From Marinobacter nauticus (lineage in GTDB: Bacteria > Pseudomonadota > Gammaproteobacteria > Enterobacterales > Shewanellaceae), in assembly GCF_019801015.1 (NCBI RefSeq), contig NZ_JAHVJZ010000005.1, positions 1 through 64,000 of the forward strand: a DNA stretch of 64,000 bases, given 5' to 3'. This document shows positions 7,339 to 16,161 of the stretch, piece after piece; positions within the stretch are counted from its first letter, which is position 1, and each line of letters begins with the position of its first letter. The notes under the pieces were generated by a model. The model saw only the letters and a list, made by a program, of their open reading frames with translations. It did no database searches and was not told the DNA's origin. The position numbers and the translations under genes are program-made.

Positions 7339-7367
7339 AAAACGCCACCCACTGAGGTGGCGTTTTT
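7339..7367 (+). terminator. Terminator of maoP
   Basis: A 9-bp stem AACGCCACC/GGTGGCGTT with a six-base loop is followed by a run of five Ts, starting 7 nt after the maoP stop codon. Confidence 0.93.
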
Positions 7368-7459
7368 GCACTCATCGCGGAAATTCCCCTTTCCGCTCAT
7401 GACACTACCGCGGACTGATGGCACACTGTGCCGAACGATGAAACGGATTTCCGCCACTC

Positions 7460-9916
7460 ATGCCAACGCTGCAGGCAGCAACGCTTTCCCCCTCGGCCTC
7501 ACCCAACCGCAGTCCTCAACAGACGGTGTTTGCGATCGCCCAACAGGCCGCGCAAGCCACCGCTCCGCACAGCTACTGCAAGGCGGTTTTTGAACTGCTT
7601 GGCGCGTGGCTTCCCGCTAAAGAGGGGTTTATTGCTCTGCATCAGGACGCCGGACCCCAGGTACTGTGGTGCAGGGACAGCCGTGCTCCCGTTGCGCCAG
7701 ACAGCCTGCGTCATGGACTGACCGACCTGCTGCTAAAGAGAAAGCGTTCGCTGTTTCTTCACCAGGTGGAGATCAGTGCCATGATCACCCGCGGTCAGAT
7801 CCGGCTGCTGGGCGCATTGCCGGACAGTTGGCTCGGGGTGTTGCTGGAGCACGAGGGTGAACTGATAGGCGCACTGGTACTGCAAAGCTACGATAAGCAG
7901 CGCTACACCGCCGAGCATTTGGAACTGGTGGAAACTCTGGCCCCCTATATCGCCCAGGGGCTGGTACAGCAGATGCAACACCGTCCTCGCCTGACTCAGG
8001 GGCCAGAACACTCCGAGCGCATCCTGTCGGTGCTCTACCGCATTACCGAGCTCAGCCAATCTCCGGCTCCGCTGCCGGAGCTTTACGCCGGCTTCCACAC
8101 CTTGGTGGGGGAGCTGCTGATGGCGGACAACTTCTACATTGCCTTGCTCGATGACAGCGGTGAGCAGTTGCACTTCCCCTACAGCCGGGATGCTTATTCC
8201 CCCGCCCCCGAGGCCAGGCGGATGGGCCAGGGCCTCACCGAGTACCTGCTCAGCCACAACGCCCCCGTATTGCTGAATCATGAGCAAATCGAGCAGTTGA
8301 TTGAGCAGGGACATATTGTCTCCCTGGGCCGCACTTCTCAATGCTGGCTGGGTGCACCACTCAGCCACGATGGCATCGCGCTGGGCGCGCTGGTCATCCA
8401 GGATTACCACAACCCCTTTGCTTACGGCGAAGAGGAACGAAAGCTGATCGCCTATCTGGCGCACCACATTGCTGGCGTCATTCGCTGGCGTCGGGCCGCA
8501 GAACGCCTGGCCAACAACCAGCAGGCGCTTGAACAAGCGGTTCAGAGTCGTACCCAGGAGCTGGAGCATGAGATCAGCGAGCGGCGCCGGATGGAGTCCC
8601 AACTGCGCCACGATGCACTGCACGATGAGCTGACCAGCCTGCCTAACCGCAGCATGATCATGCAGCGGCTTCATCAGGTGCTGTCCATCAAAGCCCGCGA
8701 CCCCAATTTCCATTACGCCCTGCTGTTTCTCGACCTGAACCGATTCAAGGTGATCAACGACTCTCTGGGGCACCTGACCGGAGACCGATTGCTGGCCCAG
8801 GTGGCCAACCGCCTTGCAGGCTGTGTGCGCGGGTCGGATACCGTCGCCCGGCTCGGTGGCGACGAGTTTGCCATTCTGCTGGAGCATCTGAGTTGCGACG
8901 ATGACGCCCTTCAGAGCGCGGCCCGCATTCAGGCCGTGCTGGCCAAACCCTTCCACATCGATGGTGAAGAGATCTACAGCGGCTCCTCCATTGGCATCGC
9001 CTTTGGCCTGGCACACTATGAAACCCCGGTTGAACTGCTTCGCGATGCCGACGTGGCCATGTACCGCGCCAAGCAAAGCCACCGGGCGGCGCCGGTGGTA
9101 TTTGACAACAGCATGCGCGAAGAAGCCCAGTACCGCATGAAGCTGGAGAACGAGCTGCAGCGGGCGCTGGAATTGGAACAGTTTGAAGTGCACTACCAGC
9201 CGGTGTGGAACCTGGAAACCGAGCAGTTGGTCGGGTTTGAGGCGCTGGTCCGATGGCGCCACCCGGAACGTGGCCTGCTGCTGCCCGGTGAATTCATCGA
9301 GCTGATGGAGGAGACGCATCAGATTCTCCACCTCGACCGCTGGGTACTGAATCAGGCTTGCCAGCAGTTTGCCCACTGGCAAAAGAAATACCCGCGGCTC
9401 TCCCGGGTGGGGGTCAGCGTCAACCTCAGTTCCGAGTGGTTCAACCGGGCAGACAGCCTCGACGTGGTGATGCAATCGCTGAAACAGTCGGGCCTTTCGC
9501 CCCACTCCCTGCTGATTGAGATCACCGAACGCTCCCTGTTGCACCAACCGGATCAGGCGGTCAATGTGTTGCGTCAGCTCCGTCGCCTGGGCATCAAGCT
9601 GATGATGGACGATTTTGGCACCGGCTACTCCAGCCTCAGCTACCTGCATCGTCTGCCGCTGGACGTGGTAAAGGTGGACCACAGCTTCGTCAGCCGACTG
9701 CATGAGGACCCGAAAGCGGAAGCGATCATTCAGGCGATCCTCAGCCTGGCGACCGCTCTGGGGATGAAGGTGAACGCCGAGGGCGTCGATAACCCCAAGC
9801 AGATTGCCATTTTGAAGCAGATGCAGTGCCACTACGGTCAGGGCTATCAGCTGGGACGACCTCTCCCGGCAGAGCGAGTCAGTGACTTTCTTGCCGGAAA
9901 AAGCACCACCCGCTAG
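7460..9916 (+). CDS. GAF-GAF-GGDEF-EAL cyclic-di-GMP protein
   Basis: Predicted dual c-di-GMP enzyme of 818 residues without membrane segments. Two GAF-like sensory domains (about 25-170 and 185-345) lead through a coiled coil (about 350-385) to a diguanylate cyclase domain with intact RLGGDEF and an RGSD inhibitory site just upstream. A phosphodiesterase domain follows with EAL (GFEALVRW), NLSSEW, ITERS, DDFGTGYSS, VKVD, AEGVD and YGQGYQLGRP. The key residues of both domains look intact, so it could make and degrade c-di-GMP; the GAF domains presumably choose. The ligand is unknown. It stands alone after maoP, with only a weak Shine-Dalgarno. Confidence 0.92.
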   Translation: MPTLQAATLSPSASPNRSPQQTVFAIAQQAAQATAPHSYCKAVFELLGAWLPAKEGFIALHQDAGPQVLWCRDSRAPVAPDSLRHGLTDLLLKRKRSLFLHQVEISAMITRGQIRLLGALPDSWLGVLLEHEGELIGALVLQSYDKQRYTAEHLELVETLAPYIAQGLVQQMQHRPRLTQGPEHSERILSVLYRITELSQSPAPLPELYAGFHTLVGELLMADNFYIALLDDSGEQLHFPYSRDAYSPAPEARRMGQGLTEYLLSHNAPVLLNHEQIEQLIEQGHIVSLGRTSQCWLGAPLSHDGIALGALVIQDYHNPFAYGEEERKLIAYLAHHIAGVIRWRRAAERLANNQQALEQAVQSRTQELEHEISERRRMESQLRHDALHDELTSLPNRSMIMQRLHQVLSIKARDPNFHYALLFLDLNRFKVINDSLGHLTGDRLLAQVANRLAGCVRGSDTVARLGGDEFAILLEHLSCDDDALQSAARIQAVLAKPFHIDGEEIYSGSSIGIAFGLAHYETPVELLRDADVAMYRAKQSHRAAPVVFDNSMREEAQYRMKLENELQRALELEQFEVHYQPVWNLETEQLVGFEALVRWRHPERGLLLPGEFIELMEETHQILHLDRWVLNQACQQFAHWQKKYPRLSRVGVSVNLSSEWFNRADSLDVVMQSLKQSGLSPHSLLIEITERSLLHQPDQAVNVLRQLRRLGIKLMMDDFGTGYSSLSYLHRLPLDVVKVDHSFVSRLHEDPKAEAIIQAILSLATALGMKVNAEGVDNPKQIAILKQMQCHYGQGYQLGRPLPAERVSDFLAGKSTTR

Positions 9917-9967
9917 ACCCATTTCGCTAAACTGTTCGCTACATTTTGCCAACAATGCGAGTGCGTC

Positions 9968-10567
9968 ATGCTCTGGAGCAGATGGAGCCTGTTCCCTGTG
10001 TTGGCGGGATTGCTCTGGCTTGGACTGGCCAGCATGATGCCCCGCCTGAATGCCCCCACCGCGGCCCCCAACTATGCCGAGCCCCCGATGCAGCGGGGTG
10101 CCCGCTCTGGCGTCGATCGCGGACGGATAGGTCCCAGCGACCCCGATTTCGACCTGTTGGCCCAATCCTACCGACGCCATGGCTCCGTAATTGAGCACGA
10201 CGGACAAATCTGGCTGGCTGACGACAATGGCCGAACGCTCGAAGGGTTTATCGCCATCGCCGAGGCGCCCACCGAAGCGGCGATGGAGGACACCATTCGC
10301 ACCTGGTGGCAACGCTTTTACCAGGACCATCGCTGGGGCGACTGGAGCCAGGATTGGCTCAAACCCGAGTGGCTGGGTGAGCTTCATGAACCCCTGCACC
10401 ACGCGCTGATGTGCCGGGAGCGACGCTGCCTGGTCGGCCATGATTTTGATCATGAAGCAGAGTGGAGCCGGGCCGTCGAAGCCCTGCAACAACGACTTCC
10501 CCGCCATGTTGAGCTGAGAGAGTTCCGGACCCACTCCCACGCCCTGCTGGTGCTGACACGGTATTGA
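9968..10567 (+). CDS. Hypothetical membrane-anchored protein
   Basis: The 199-residue protein has one N-terminal hydrophobic segment (about 7-24) and a soluble, Trp- and Arg-rich remainder. The C-terminal part contains CRERRCLVGHDFDHEAE, with two Cys and His residues. I do not recognise a family. The start ATG at 9968 has no strong Shine-Dalgarno. It follows the c-di-GMP gene after 51 nt, so cotranscription is possible. The reading frame is the only long uninterrupted one on this strand, and it ends just before a shared terminator. Confidence 0.62.
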   Translation: MLWSRWSLFPVLAGLLWLGLASMMPRLNAPTAAPNYAEPPMQRGARSGVDRGRIGPSDPDFDLLAQSYRRHGSVIEHDGQIWLADDNGRTLEGFIAIAEAPTEAAMEDTIRTWWQRFYQDHRWGDWSQDWLKPEWLGELHEPLHHALMCRERRCLVGHDFDHEAEWSRAVEALQQRLPRHVELREFRTHSHALLVLTRY

Positions 10568-10603
10568 CGGTTGCCGGGGCGACCCCGGCCGCCACAGGCA
10601 ACA

Positions 10604-10629
10604 AAAAACCCGCCAGTTGGCGGGTTTTT
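10604..10629. terminator. Bidirectional terminator between the hypothetical gene and sdaA
   Basis: AAAAACCCGCC/GGCGGGTTTTT, an 11-bp stem with a four-base loop including the A/T runs, serves both convergent units. Confidence 0.92.
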
Positions 10630-10644
10630 GCTTTTGACTCAGTC

Positions 10645-12009
10645 TCAGCAGACGTTCAGAACCTTGATGGCCAGACCGCCGCGGGAGGTTTCCCGGTACT
10701 TCGGATGCATATCCTTACCGGTCTCGTACATGGTGGCGATCACCTTGTCCAGAGACACACAGGGCTCGGAGTTACGACGCATCGCCATACGAGTGGAGTT
10801 GATCGCCTTAACGGAAGCGATGGCGTTACGCTCAATGCAGGGTACCTGCACCTGACCCGCTACCGGGTCACAAGTCAGACCCAGGTGGTGCTCCATCGCG
10901 ATTTCAGCGGCGATGCACACCTGAGACGGGCTGGCGCCCATCAGTTCGGCCAGACCAGCCGCAGCCATGGAACAGGCCACGCCCACTTCGCCCTGACAAC
11001 CCACTTCCGCACCGGAGATGGAGGCGTTCATTTTGTAGAGCGCGCCCACGGCACCGGCCGCCAGGTAGAACTTGGTGTACTGCTTCACGCCCACCTTTTC
11101 GATGAACTTGTCGTAGTACGCCAGTACCGCCGGGATGATGCCCGCAGCACCGTTGGTCGGCGCGGTCACCACGCGGCCACCGGCGGCGTTCTCTTCGGAA
11201 GCAGCCAGCGCGAACATGTTCACCCAGTCGATGATCGCCATCGGGTCGTTGTTGGTGCGCTCGTTGGCAATCAGTTGACGATGCAGTGCCGCAGCACGGC
11301 GCGGCACCTTCAACGGGCCCGCCAGCAGACCTTCAGTGGCACAACCACGCTCAATGCACTCACGCATCACGTTCCACACCTGGCCGAAACCTTCGTAGAT
11401 GTCGGACTCGCTGTGGTAGGCCTTTTCGTTTTCCATCATCAGCGCGCTGATACTCATGCCGGTTTCCTTACACAGAGCCAGCATGCTCTCTGCATCGGTA
11501 AAGGCATAAGGCAGCGGCTTCAGGTTGGCGTCCGGCTTGCCAAAGTGCTCTTCCTCTACGATGGCACCGCCACCGATGGAGTAGTAGGTCTTGGAGTACG
11601 CCACTTCGTCACCGATGTAGGCGTGGATGCTCATGCCGTTCTCGTGCAGCGCCAGAGTGTCCTCATGAAAGGTCACGGCGTCACGCGGGAAGTCCACGGT
11701 GTGGCAGTGCATGCCCACCGGCAGACGCTCGGTCTGTTCTACGCGGCTGATGAACTCGGGAATGCTGTCGATGTCCACGGTCTCCGGGCTGTTACCGCCC
11801 AGGCCCATGATGATCGCGATGTCCGTGTGGTGGCCCTTACCGGTCAGAGACAGGGAACCGTAGATATCCACGCTGATGCGGGTCACCTGGCGCAGCTTTT
11901 CCATGGCGCGCAGATCATCAATGAACTGCTTGGCCGCCTTCATGGGGCCAACGGTATGGGAGCTGGAGGGGCCAACACCGATTTTGAAGATATCAAACAC
12001 ACTGAACAT
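10645..12009 (-). CDS. sdaA: L-serine dehydratase, iron-sulfur type
   Basis: Converts L-serine to pyruvate and ammonia using a [4Fe-4S] cluster. The 454 residues match the single-chain SdaA/SdaB length. The N-terminal beta domain begins [23 protein letters not shown] (conserved SSSHT). The catalytic domain has candidate cluster cysteines in [16 protein letters not shown] and VPCIER. The protein ends in Cys (VLNVC), the tail residue that occupies the cluster in characterised bacterial enzymes. It lies downstream of sdaC, with a hairpin terminator between them, so it probably receives partial read-through. sdaB is an equally valid name. Confidence 0.95.
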   Translation of the reverse strand: MFSVFDIFKIGVGPSSSHTVGPMKAAKQFIDDLRAMEKLRQVTRISVDIYGSLSLTGKGHHTDIAIIMGLGGNSPETVDIDSIPEFISRVEQTERLPVGMHCHTVDFPRDAVTFHEDTLALHENGMSIHAYIGDEVAYSKTYYSIGGGAIVEEEHFGKPDANLKPLPYAFTDAESMLALCKETGMSISALMMENEKAYHSESDIYEGFGQVWNVMRECIERGCATEGLLAGPLKVPRRAAALHRQLIANERTNNDPMAIIDWVNMFALAASEENAAGGRVVTAPTNGAAGIIPAVLAYYDKFIEKVGVKQYTKFYLAAGAVGALYKMNASISGAEVGCQGEVGVACSMAAAGLAELMGASPSQVCIAAEIAMEHHLGLTCDPVAGQVQVPCIERNAIASVKAINSTRMAMRRNSEPCVSLDKVIATMYETGKDMHPKYRETSRGGLAIKVLNVC

Positions 12010-12035
12010 CAGGGTTTTCCTCGAAGAAGCAGGGG

Positions 12036-12063
12036 AAAAAAAGCCGGGGTCAGGACCCCGGCT
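12036..12063 (-). terminator. Intercistronic terminator between sdaC and sdaA
   Basis: On the minus strand AGCCGGGG/CCCCGGCT, 8 bp with a six-base loop, is followed by seven Ts. It lies inside the 72-nt gap between sdaC and sdaA, so it should lower sdaA expression relative to sdaC or act as an RNA-stabilising 3' end. Confidence 0.85.
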
Positions 12064-12081
12064 CAGGAGTCAAAAGGTCGG

Positions 12082-13356
12082 TTAGAAGAAACCACCGACA
12101 ATGGAGCTGATGGCGATGAGGCCCATCACGGTCACGAAGATGTTGGACAGCTTGCCGTCGTACTTCTTCATGGCCGGAACCTTCTTGATGGCGTACATCG
12201 GCATCAGGAACAGGATGGCGGCAATGAACGGCGCACCCAGGGATTCAATCATGCCCAGTACGGACGGGTTGATGATGGCCACGCCCCATACAGAGAAGAA
12301 GAAGAAGGCCACCAGAGCACGGTCGAATTTCTTCTCGCCCATGCGCTCAACCGCTTTCGGAGCAGACTGCTTAACGATACCGGCCAGACCTTCTTTGGCA
12401 CCCAGGTAGTGGCCGAAGAAAGAGGAGAAGATGGCCAGGAACGCAACCAGCGGACCGACGTAGGAGATCAGCATGGAGTCGTGAACGTTCGCCAGGTAGC
12501 TCAGGATGGAGATGTTCTGAGCCTTGGCTTCAGCCAGCTGCTCCGGAGACAGCGCCAGTACGCAGCTGAATACGAAGAACATTACGAAGCCCAGCAGCAT
12601 GCCAGAGGCGCGCATCAGGATGGCGTCGGACTTCTCAACGGCTTTTTCGCCGTGGGCTTTACGCTGAGCCAGCGCCATGGAGGAGATGGCCGGGCTGTGG
12701 TTAAAGGAGAAAATCAGCATCGGGATGGTCAGGTAAACCGCCAGCAGCATGGCGTCCATGGACGGCATTGCATCAAGGCTCATCGCAGCCATAGACCAGT
12801 CCGGGATCAGGTATACGGACATGGCGAACAGGATGAACACCAGCGGGTATACCAGCATCTCGGTGACCTTCAGCATCAGCTTCTGGCCCAGGATCATAAC
12901 GCCCATCATCATCGCAACCAGAACACCAGACAGCAGCCAGCGCGGCATGGAAGCCAGACCCAGCTGGTTCACCAGGAAGCTGTCAACGGTGCTGGTAATC
13001 GCGTTGCCGTAGATCAGTACGATGGGGTAGATGGCGAAGAAGTACAGGAAGGTGATCAACCAACCCGCCGCTTTACCAAAGTGCTCTTCCACCACTTCAG
13101 TGATGTCGGCGTCTTTCTTGGAGGAGGACAGGACGAAACGAGCCAGAGCACGGTGAGACAGATAAGTCATCGGGCCTACCAGCAGTACCATCAGGATCAG
13201 AGGCCAGAAGCCTTCCAGACCGGCACGGATTGGCAGGAACAATACGCCGGCACCAACAGCGGTACCGAACATGGACAGGGACCAGGTCAGGTCCTGCTTG
13301 GTAAAGCCAGACTTGGCAGCAGTCTGGGTGGCGGTTGCAGTGTTGTGGTTCTGCAT
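12082..13356 (-). CDS. sdaC: Serine transporter SdaC (HAAAP family)
   Basis: Inner-membrane proton-coupled serine importer, 424 residues with about eleven hydrophobic spans. The first is [20 protein letters not shown], the family's conserved unwound helix 1. The Ala/Thr-rich N-terminal tail is cytosolic. An AGGTGA Shine-Dalgarno precedes the ATG. It forms a catabolic unit with sdaA: uptake followed by deamination. The 266-nt upstream region carries two CRP-type sites and an FNR-type palindrome, consistent with catabolite or respiratory control. Confidence 0.95.
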   Translation of the reverse strand: MQNHNTATATQTAAKSGFTKQDLTWSLSMFGTAVGAGVLFLPIRAGLEGFWPLILMVLLVGPMTYLSHRALARFVLSSSKKDADITEVVEEHFGKAAGWLITFLYFFAIYPIVLIYGNAITSTVDSFLVNQLGLASMPRWLLSGVLVAMMMGVMILGQKLMLKVTEMLVYPLVFILFAMSVYLIPDWSMAAMSLDAMPSMDAMLLAVYLTIPMLIFSFNHSPAISSMALAQRKAHGEKAVEKSDAILMRASGMLLGFVMFFVFSCVLALSPEQLAEAKAQNISILSYLANVHDSMLISYVGPLVAFLAIFSSFFGHYLGAKEGLAGIVKQSAPKAVERMGEKKFDRALVAFFFFSVWGVAIINPSVLGMIESLGAPFIAAILFLMPMYAIKKVPAMKKYDGKLSNIFVTVMGLIAISSIVGGFF

Positions 13357-13420
13357 TTGAAATCACCTATGAGTGTTCGAGTTAGCGGGGGCAAGAATAG
13401 GGATTTCCCCAGCCAAAAAC

Positions 13421-13434
13421 GTGATCAAAATCAC
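13421..13434. promoter_or_regulatory. FNR/CRP-type palindrome upstream of sdaC
   Basis: GTGATCAAAATCAC is a perfect palindrome matching the FNR consensus TTGAT-N4-ATCAA at eight of ten positions. It lies 65 nt upstream of the sdaC start, near where core promoter elements would be. Confidence 0.45.
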
Positions 13435-13450
13435 TTCACCAAACAGCTCA

Positions 13451-13466
13451 GGTGACGCATCTCACA
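13451..13466. promoter_or_regulatory. CRP-like site 1 upstream of sdaC
   Basis: GGTGA-N6-TCACA matches the CRP consensus at nine of ten positions. Its centre is about 100 nt upstream of the sdaC start codon. Confidence 0.5.
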
Positions 13467-13546
13467 AATCCGATCCAAAGTGAACTTTTTTCGAAGATTG
13501 GTAATACCATTTTACCTTGATATTCATCACTGTGAGCGTTTTTCAC

Positions 13547-13562
13547 TGTGATATCGCTCACA
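13547..13562. promoter_or_regulatory. Perfect CRP-consensus site upstream of sdaC
   Basis: TGTGATATCGCTCACA matches TGTGA-N6-TCACA at all ten conserved positions. A possible -10 (minus strand TATTAC, 13501-13506) would put its centre near -61, a class I geometry; that start site is inferred. It lies between the convergent-free TauE gene end and sdaC, so sdaC is the only plausible target. Confidence 0.7.
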
Positions 13563-13622
13563 TGCCAGTTCATGTGACCATCCGAACAAATTTCACCAGA
13601 CATTTACGCCAGTGAAACTTTA

Positions 13623-14414
13623 TTACAACATCAGCAATCTCAGACCCAAAAGGGCCATAAACGCCGCAAAAGCGCGTTGTAGCACGTGAGCTGGCAACTT
13701 TACTGCCAGAGCCGCGCCGACCCGGACAAACTGAGTGCTCGCCACCACAATACCAATAAAAGCAGGAAGATAGACGTAACCCAGGCTCCACTCCGGCAGG
13801 TTGGGTTCTCCCCAGCCATTGATCAGGTAACTGGTTACCCCGGCCAGAGCAATCGGGAACGCCAGCGTGGCGGACACCCCCACGGCCCGAGTGATCGGCA
13901 AAGAACACCAGCGTAAGAAAGGCACACTGATGGTGGCACCACCAATGCCGAACATGGAGGAGATGGAGCCGATCAGTCCGCCAGCCAGCGCCAGCCCCGG
14001 CGTGGACGGCAGAGTCCGATCCGGATTAGGCCTCAGGCTGAACCACATCTGCGTGGCCACCAGCAACAGGAAGATGGCGAACAGCCGCTCCAGCAAGGCA
14101 CCAGGCAGCAACGCGGCGATGGAACCGCCGGTAAAGGACCCGAGAATGACCCAGGGCACAAACCGCTTCACAATGGCCCAGTCCACATTGCCCCGTTTAT
14201 TGTGAGCACGAATGCCGCTGCTGGACGTCACCACGATGGTGGCCAATGAGGTTCCAATAGCCAGATGGATCAAGATCTCCGGGGCCACGCCCATCCAGGG
14301 CAAAATGGTCAACAGCACCGGCACGATGACCAGTCCTCCGCCAATCCCGAACAGCCCTGACAGGATGCCCGCCAACGCGCCCAGCGCCAGGTAGATCAAT
14401 ACGGTCAATAACAT
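13623..14414 (-). CDS. TauE/SafE-family (TSUP) membrane transporter
   Basis: Inner-membrane protein of 263 residues with about eight hydrophobic spans and the two-fold repeat of this family: GILSGLFGIGGGLVIVPVL at about 15-33 and GSISSMFGIGGATISVPFL at about 147-166. Members export sulfite, sulfoacetate or other organosulfur anions, but specificity cannot be predicted here. It diverges from yjjX. No sulfur-metabolism gene is adjacent, although csdA-csdE lies 2 kb away. Confidence 0.88.
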   Translation of the reverse strand: MLLTVLIYLALGALAGILSGLFGIGGGLVIVPVLLTILPWMGVAPEILIHLAIGTSLATIVVTSSSGIRAHNKRGNVDWAIVKRFVPWVILGSFTGGSIAALLPGALLERLFAIFLLLVATQMWFSLRPNPDRTLPSTPGLALAGGLIGSISSMFGIGGATISVPFLRWCSLPITRAVGVSATLAFPIALAGVTSYLINGWGEPNLPEWSLGYVYLPAFIGIVVASTQFVRVGAALAVKLPAHVLQRAFAAFMALLGLRLLML

Positions 14415-14501
14415 AAAGGCTCACAACAGCGACGAATTTGCCGCCATTGTCGCAATGGCCGTGGCAAAATAACAGCCTCAGCCCCGCTCTAAGGAGTCTC
14501 C

Positions 14502-15053
14502 ATGTCCACCGCTCGTATCGCTGTTGCCTCCCACAATCCGGTTAAGGTCCGGGCGGCTCAGGAGGCTCTGGCCAGCAGCTTTGCTGACCGGGTTTGGCTT
14601 ACCTGCCCCCACTCCGTCTGCTCCGGCGTGTCCGAACAGCCGATGACGGAAGCGGAAACCCGGGAAGGGGCACTGAATCGGTTGGCCAATCTGAAGCAAC
14701 ATCAACCGGATGCCGATTTTTTTGTCGCCTTTGAAGGGGGCTACGACAGGCTGGATGGCGTGCCCTGTACCTTCGCGTACATTGCCGTCTGTAACGGCGT
14801 GCGCACTCAGGTGGGTCGCAGTGCCGCCCTCCCCCTGCCACCGCGCATCGCAGCGCGTCTGGAACAGGGTGAAGAGTTGGGCCCGGTGATGGACCACACC
14901 TTCGCCCAACACAACATCAAGCAGAAAGGGGGAGCCATCGGTGTCCTCACCGGAGGACTGATGGATCGAGCAGGGGTCTATCGCGATACTCTGTTGTTGC
15001 TGCTGGCTCCGTTCCGCTATCCGGAGCTTTACCCCGACAGCGTCAAGGAGTGA
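14502..15053 (+). CDS. yjjX: Inosine/xanthosine triphosphatase (YjjX/NTPase)
   Basis: House-cleaning phosphatase that hydrolyses non-canonical ITP/XTP; 183 residues. It begins with ARIAVASHNPVKVRAAQEA and contains GYDRL, DHTFAQHNIKQKGGAIGVLTGG, hallmarks of the YjjX family (a relative of HAM1-type NTPases). AAGGAG stands 5 nt before the ATG. The next gene, tas, starts 5 nt after its stop, so the two are probably cotranscribed. Confidence 0.92.
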   Translation: MSTARIAVASHNPVKVRAAQEALASSFADRVWLTCPHSVCSGVSEQPMTEAETREGALNRLANLKQHQPDADFFVAFEGGYDRLDGVPCTFAYIAVCNGVRTQVGRSAALPLPPRIAARLEQGEELGPVMDHTFAQHNIKQKGGAIGVLTGGLMDRAGVYRDTLLLLLAPFRYPELYPDSVKE

Positions 15054-15057
15054 TGCC

Positions 15058-16095
15058 ATGAAACAGAATCGTCTACCCAACAGTGAACTGTCTGTCAGTG
15101 CCCTGGGCCTGGGCACCATGACCTTTGGTGAGCAAAACAGCGCGCAGGACGCCTTTGAACAGATGGACCTGGCCCACAGTGCCGGCATCAACTTTCTCGA
15201 TGCCGCCGAGATGTATCCGGTCCCACCACGGCCGGAAACCCAGGGCGCCACAGAGTCGATCATCGGTGATTACCTGCGCCGCCGTGGCACCCGCCATCAG
15301 TGGGTGGTGGCCACCAAGGTAGCCGCACCGGGTGGACCGGTGGATGGCCTGCGACCCGACATGGCTCTGGACCGACGCAACCTGTTTGCCGCCTGTGACG
15401 CCTCGCTGAGCCGACTGGGCATCGATTGCATTGACCTCTATCAGGTGCACTGGCCACACCGAAACACCAACTTCTTTGGCCAGTTGGGTTATCAGACCGA
15501 GCAGGCGGAGTCCGCGACCCCCATTCTGGACACCCTCTCCGCGCTGAACGATCTGGTTCAGGCGGGGAAGATCCGTTATGTCGGCATCTCCAACGAAACC
15601 CCATGGGGTGCCATGCAGTACCTGCACCTGGCCGATAAGCACGACCTGCCCAGAGCCGTCAGCATCCAGAACCCCTACAATCTTCTCAATCGCAGTTTCG
15701 AAGTGGGCATGGCTGAAGTGGCCCACCGGGCACCATTGCCGCTACTGGCCTACTCGCCCATGGCCTTTGGCACACTGTCCGGCAAGTACCGCGAGGGCCG
15801 CCGTCCGGAAGGCGCCCGGCTGACCCGCTTTGAGCGTTTCAAACGTTACACCGGCCCGGCTGCCGACGCCGCGATCGACGATCTGTTGACCATCGCCAGC
15901 GCGTTTGGCCTGAGCCCGGCCCAACTGGCGCTGGCCTTCGTCCGTACCCGACCGTTCACCGCCAGCACCCTGATTGGTGCCACGACGCTGACTCAGCTGG
16001 AGCAGAACCTGGCCAGCGTTGAGTTGGCCTGGAGCGATGAGCTGGAAGCCGCCCTGCAGGCACACGGGGAAACGCACCGCTATCCCTGCCCCTGA
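15058..16095 (+). CDS. tas: Aldo/keto reductase Tas
   Basis: NADP(H)-dependent oxidoreductase of 345 residues with a TIM-barrel fold. It closely follows E. coli Tas: LGLGTMTFGEQNS, DAAEMYPVPPRPETQG (catalytic Asp and Tyr), GISNET, YLHLADKHDLPR, IQNPYNLLNRSFEVG and a C-terminal ASTLIGATTL. In E. coli tas suppresses tyrosine auxotrophy in starved cells; its physiological substrate is not settled. An AAGGAG overlapping the end of yjjX serves as the Shine-Dalgarno. Confidence 0.93.
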   Translation: MKQNRLPNSELSVSALGLGTMTFGEQNSAQDAFEQMDLAHSAGINFLDAAEMYPVPPRPETQGATESIIGDYLRRRGTRHQWVVATKVAAPGGPVDGLRPDMALDRRNLFAACDASLSRLGIDCIDLYQVHWPHRNTNFFGQLGYQTEQAESATPILDTLSALNDLVQAGKIRYVGISNETPWGAMQYLHLADKHDLPRAVSIQNPYNLLNRSFEVGMAEVAHRAPLPLLAYSPMAFGTLSGKYREGRRPEGARLTRFERFKRYTGPAADAAIDDLLTIASAFGLSPAQLALAFVRTRPFTASTLIGATTLTQLEQNLASVELAWSDELEAALQAHGETHRYPCP

Positions 16096-16161
16096 GTCTT
16101 GAAACCGGTGGGCGCATCAAGCATGCTCTGCGCCCCAATGAGAAGGATACGCCCCATTCCC

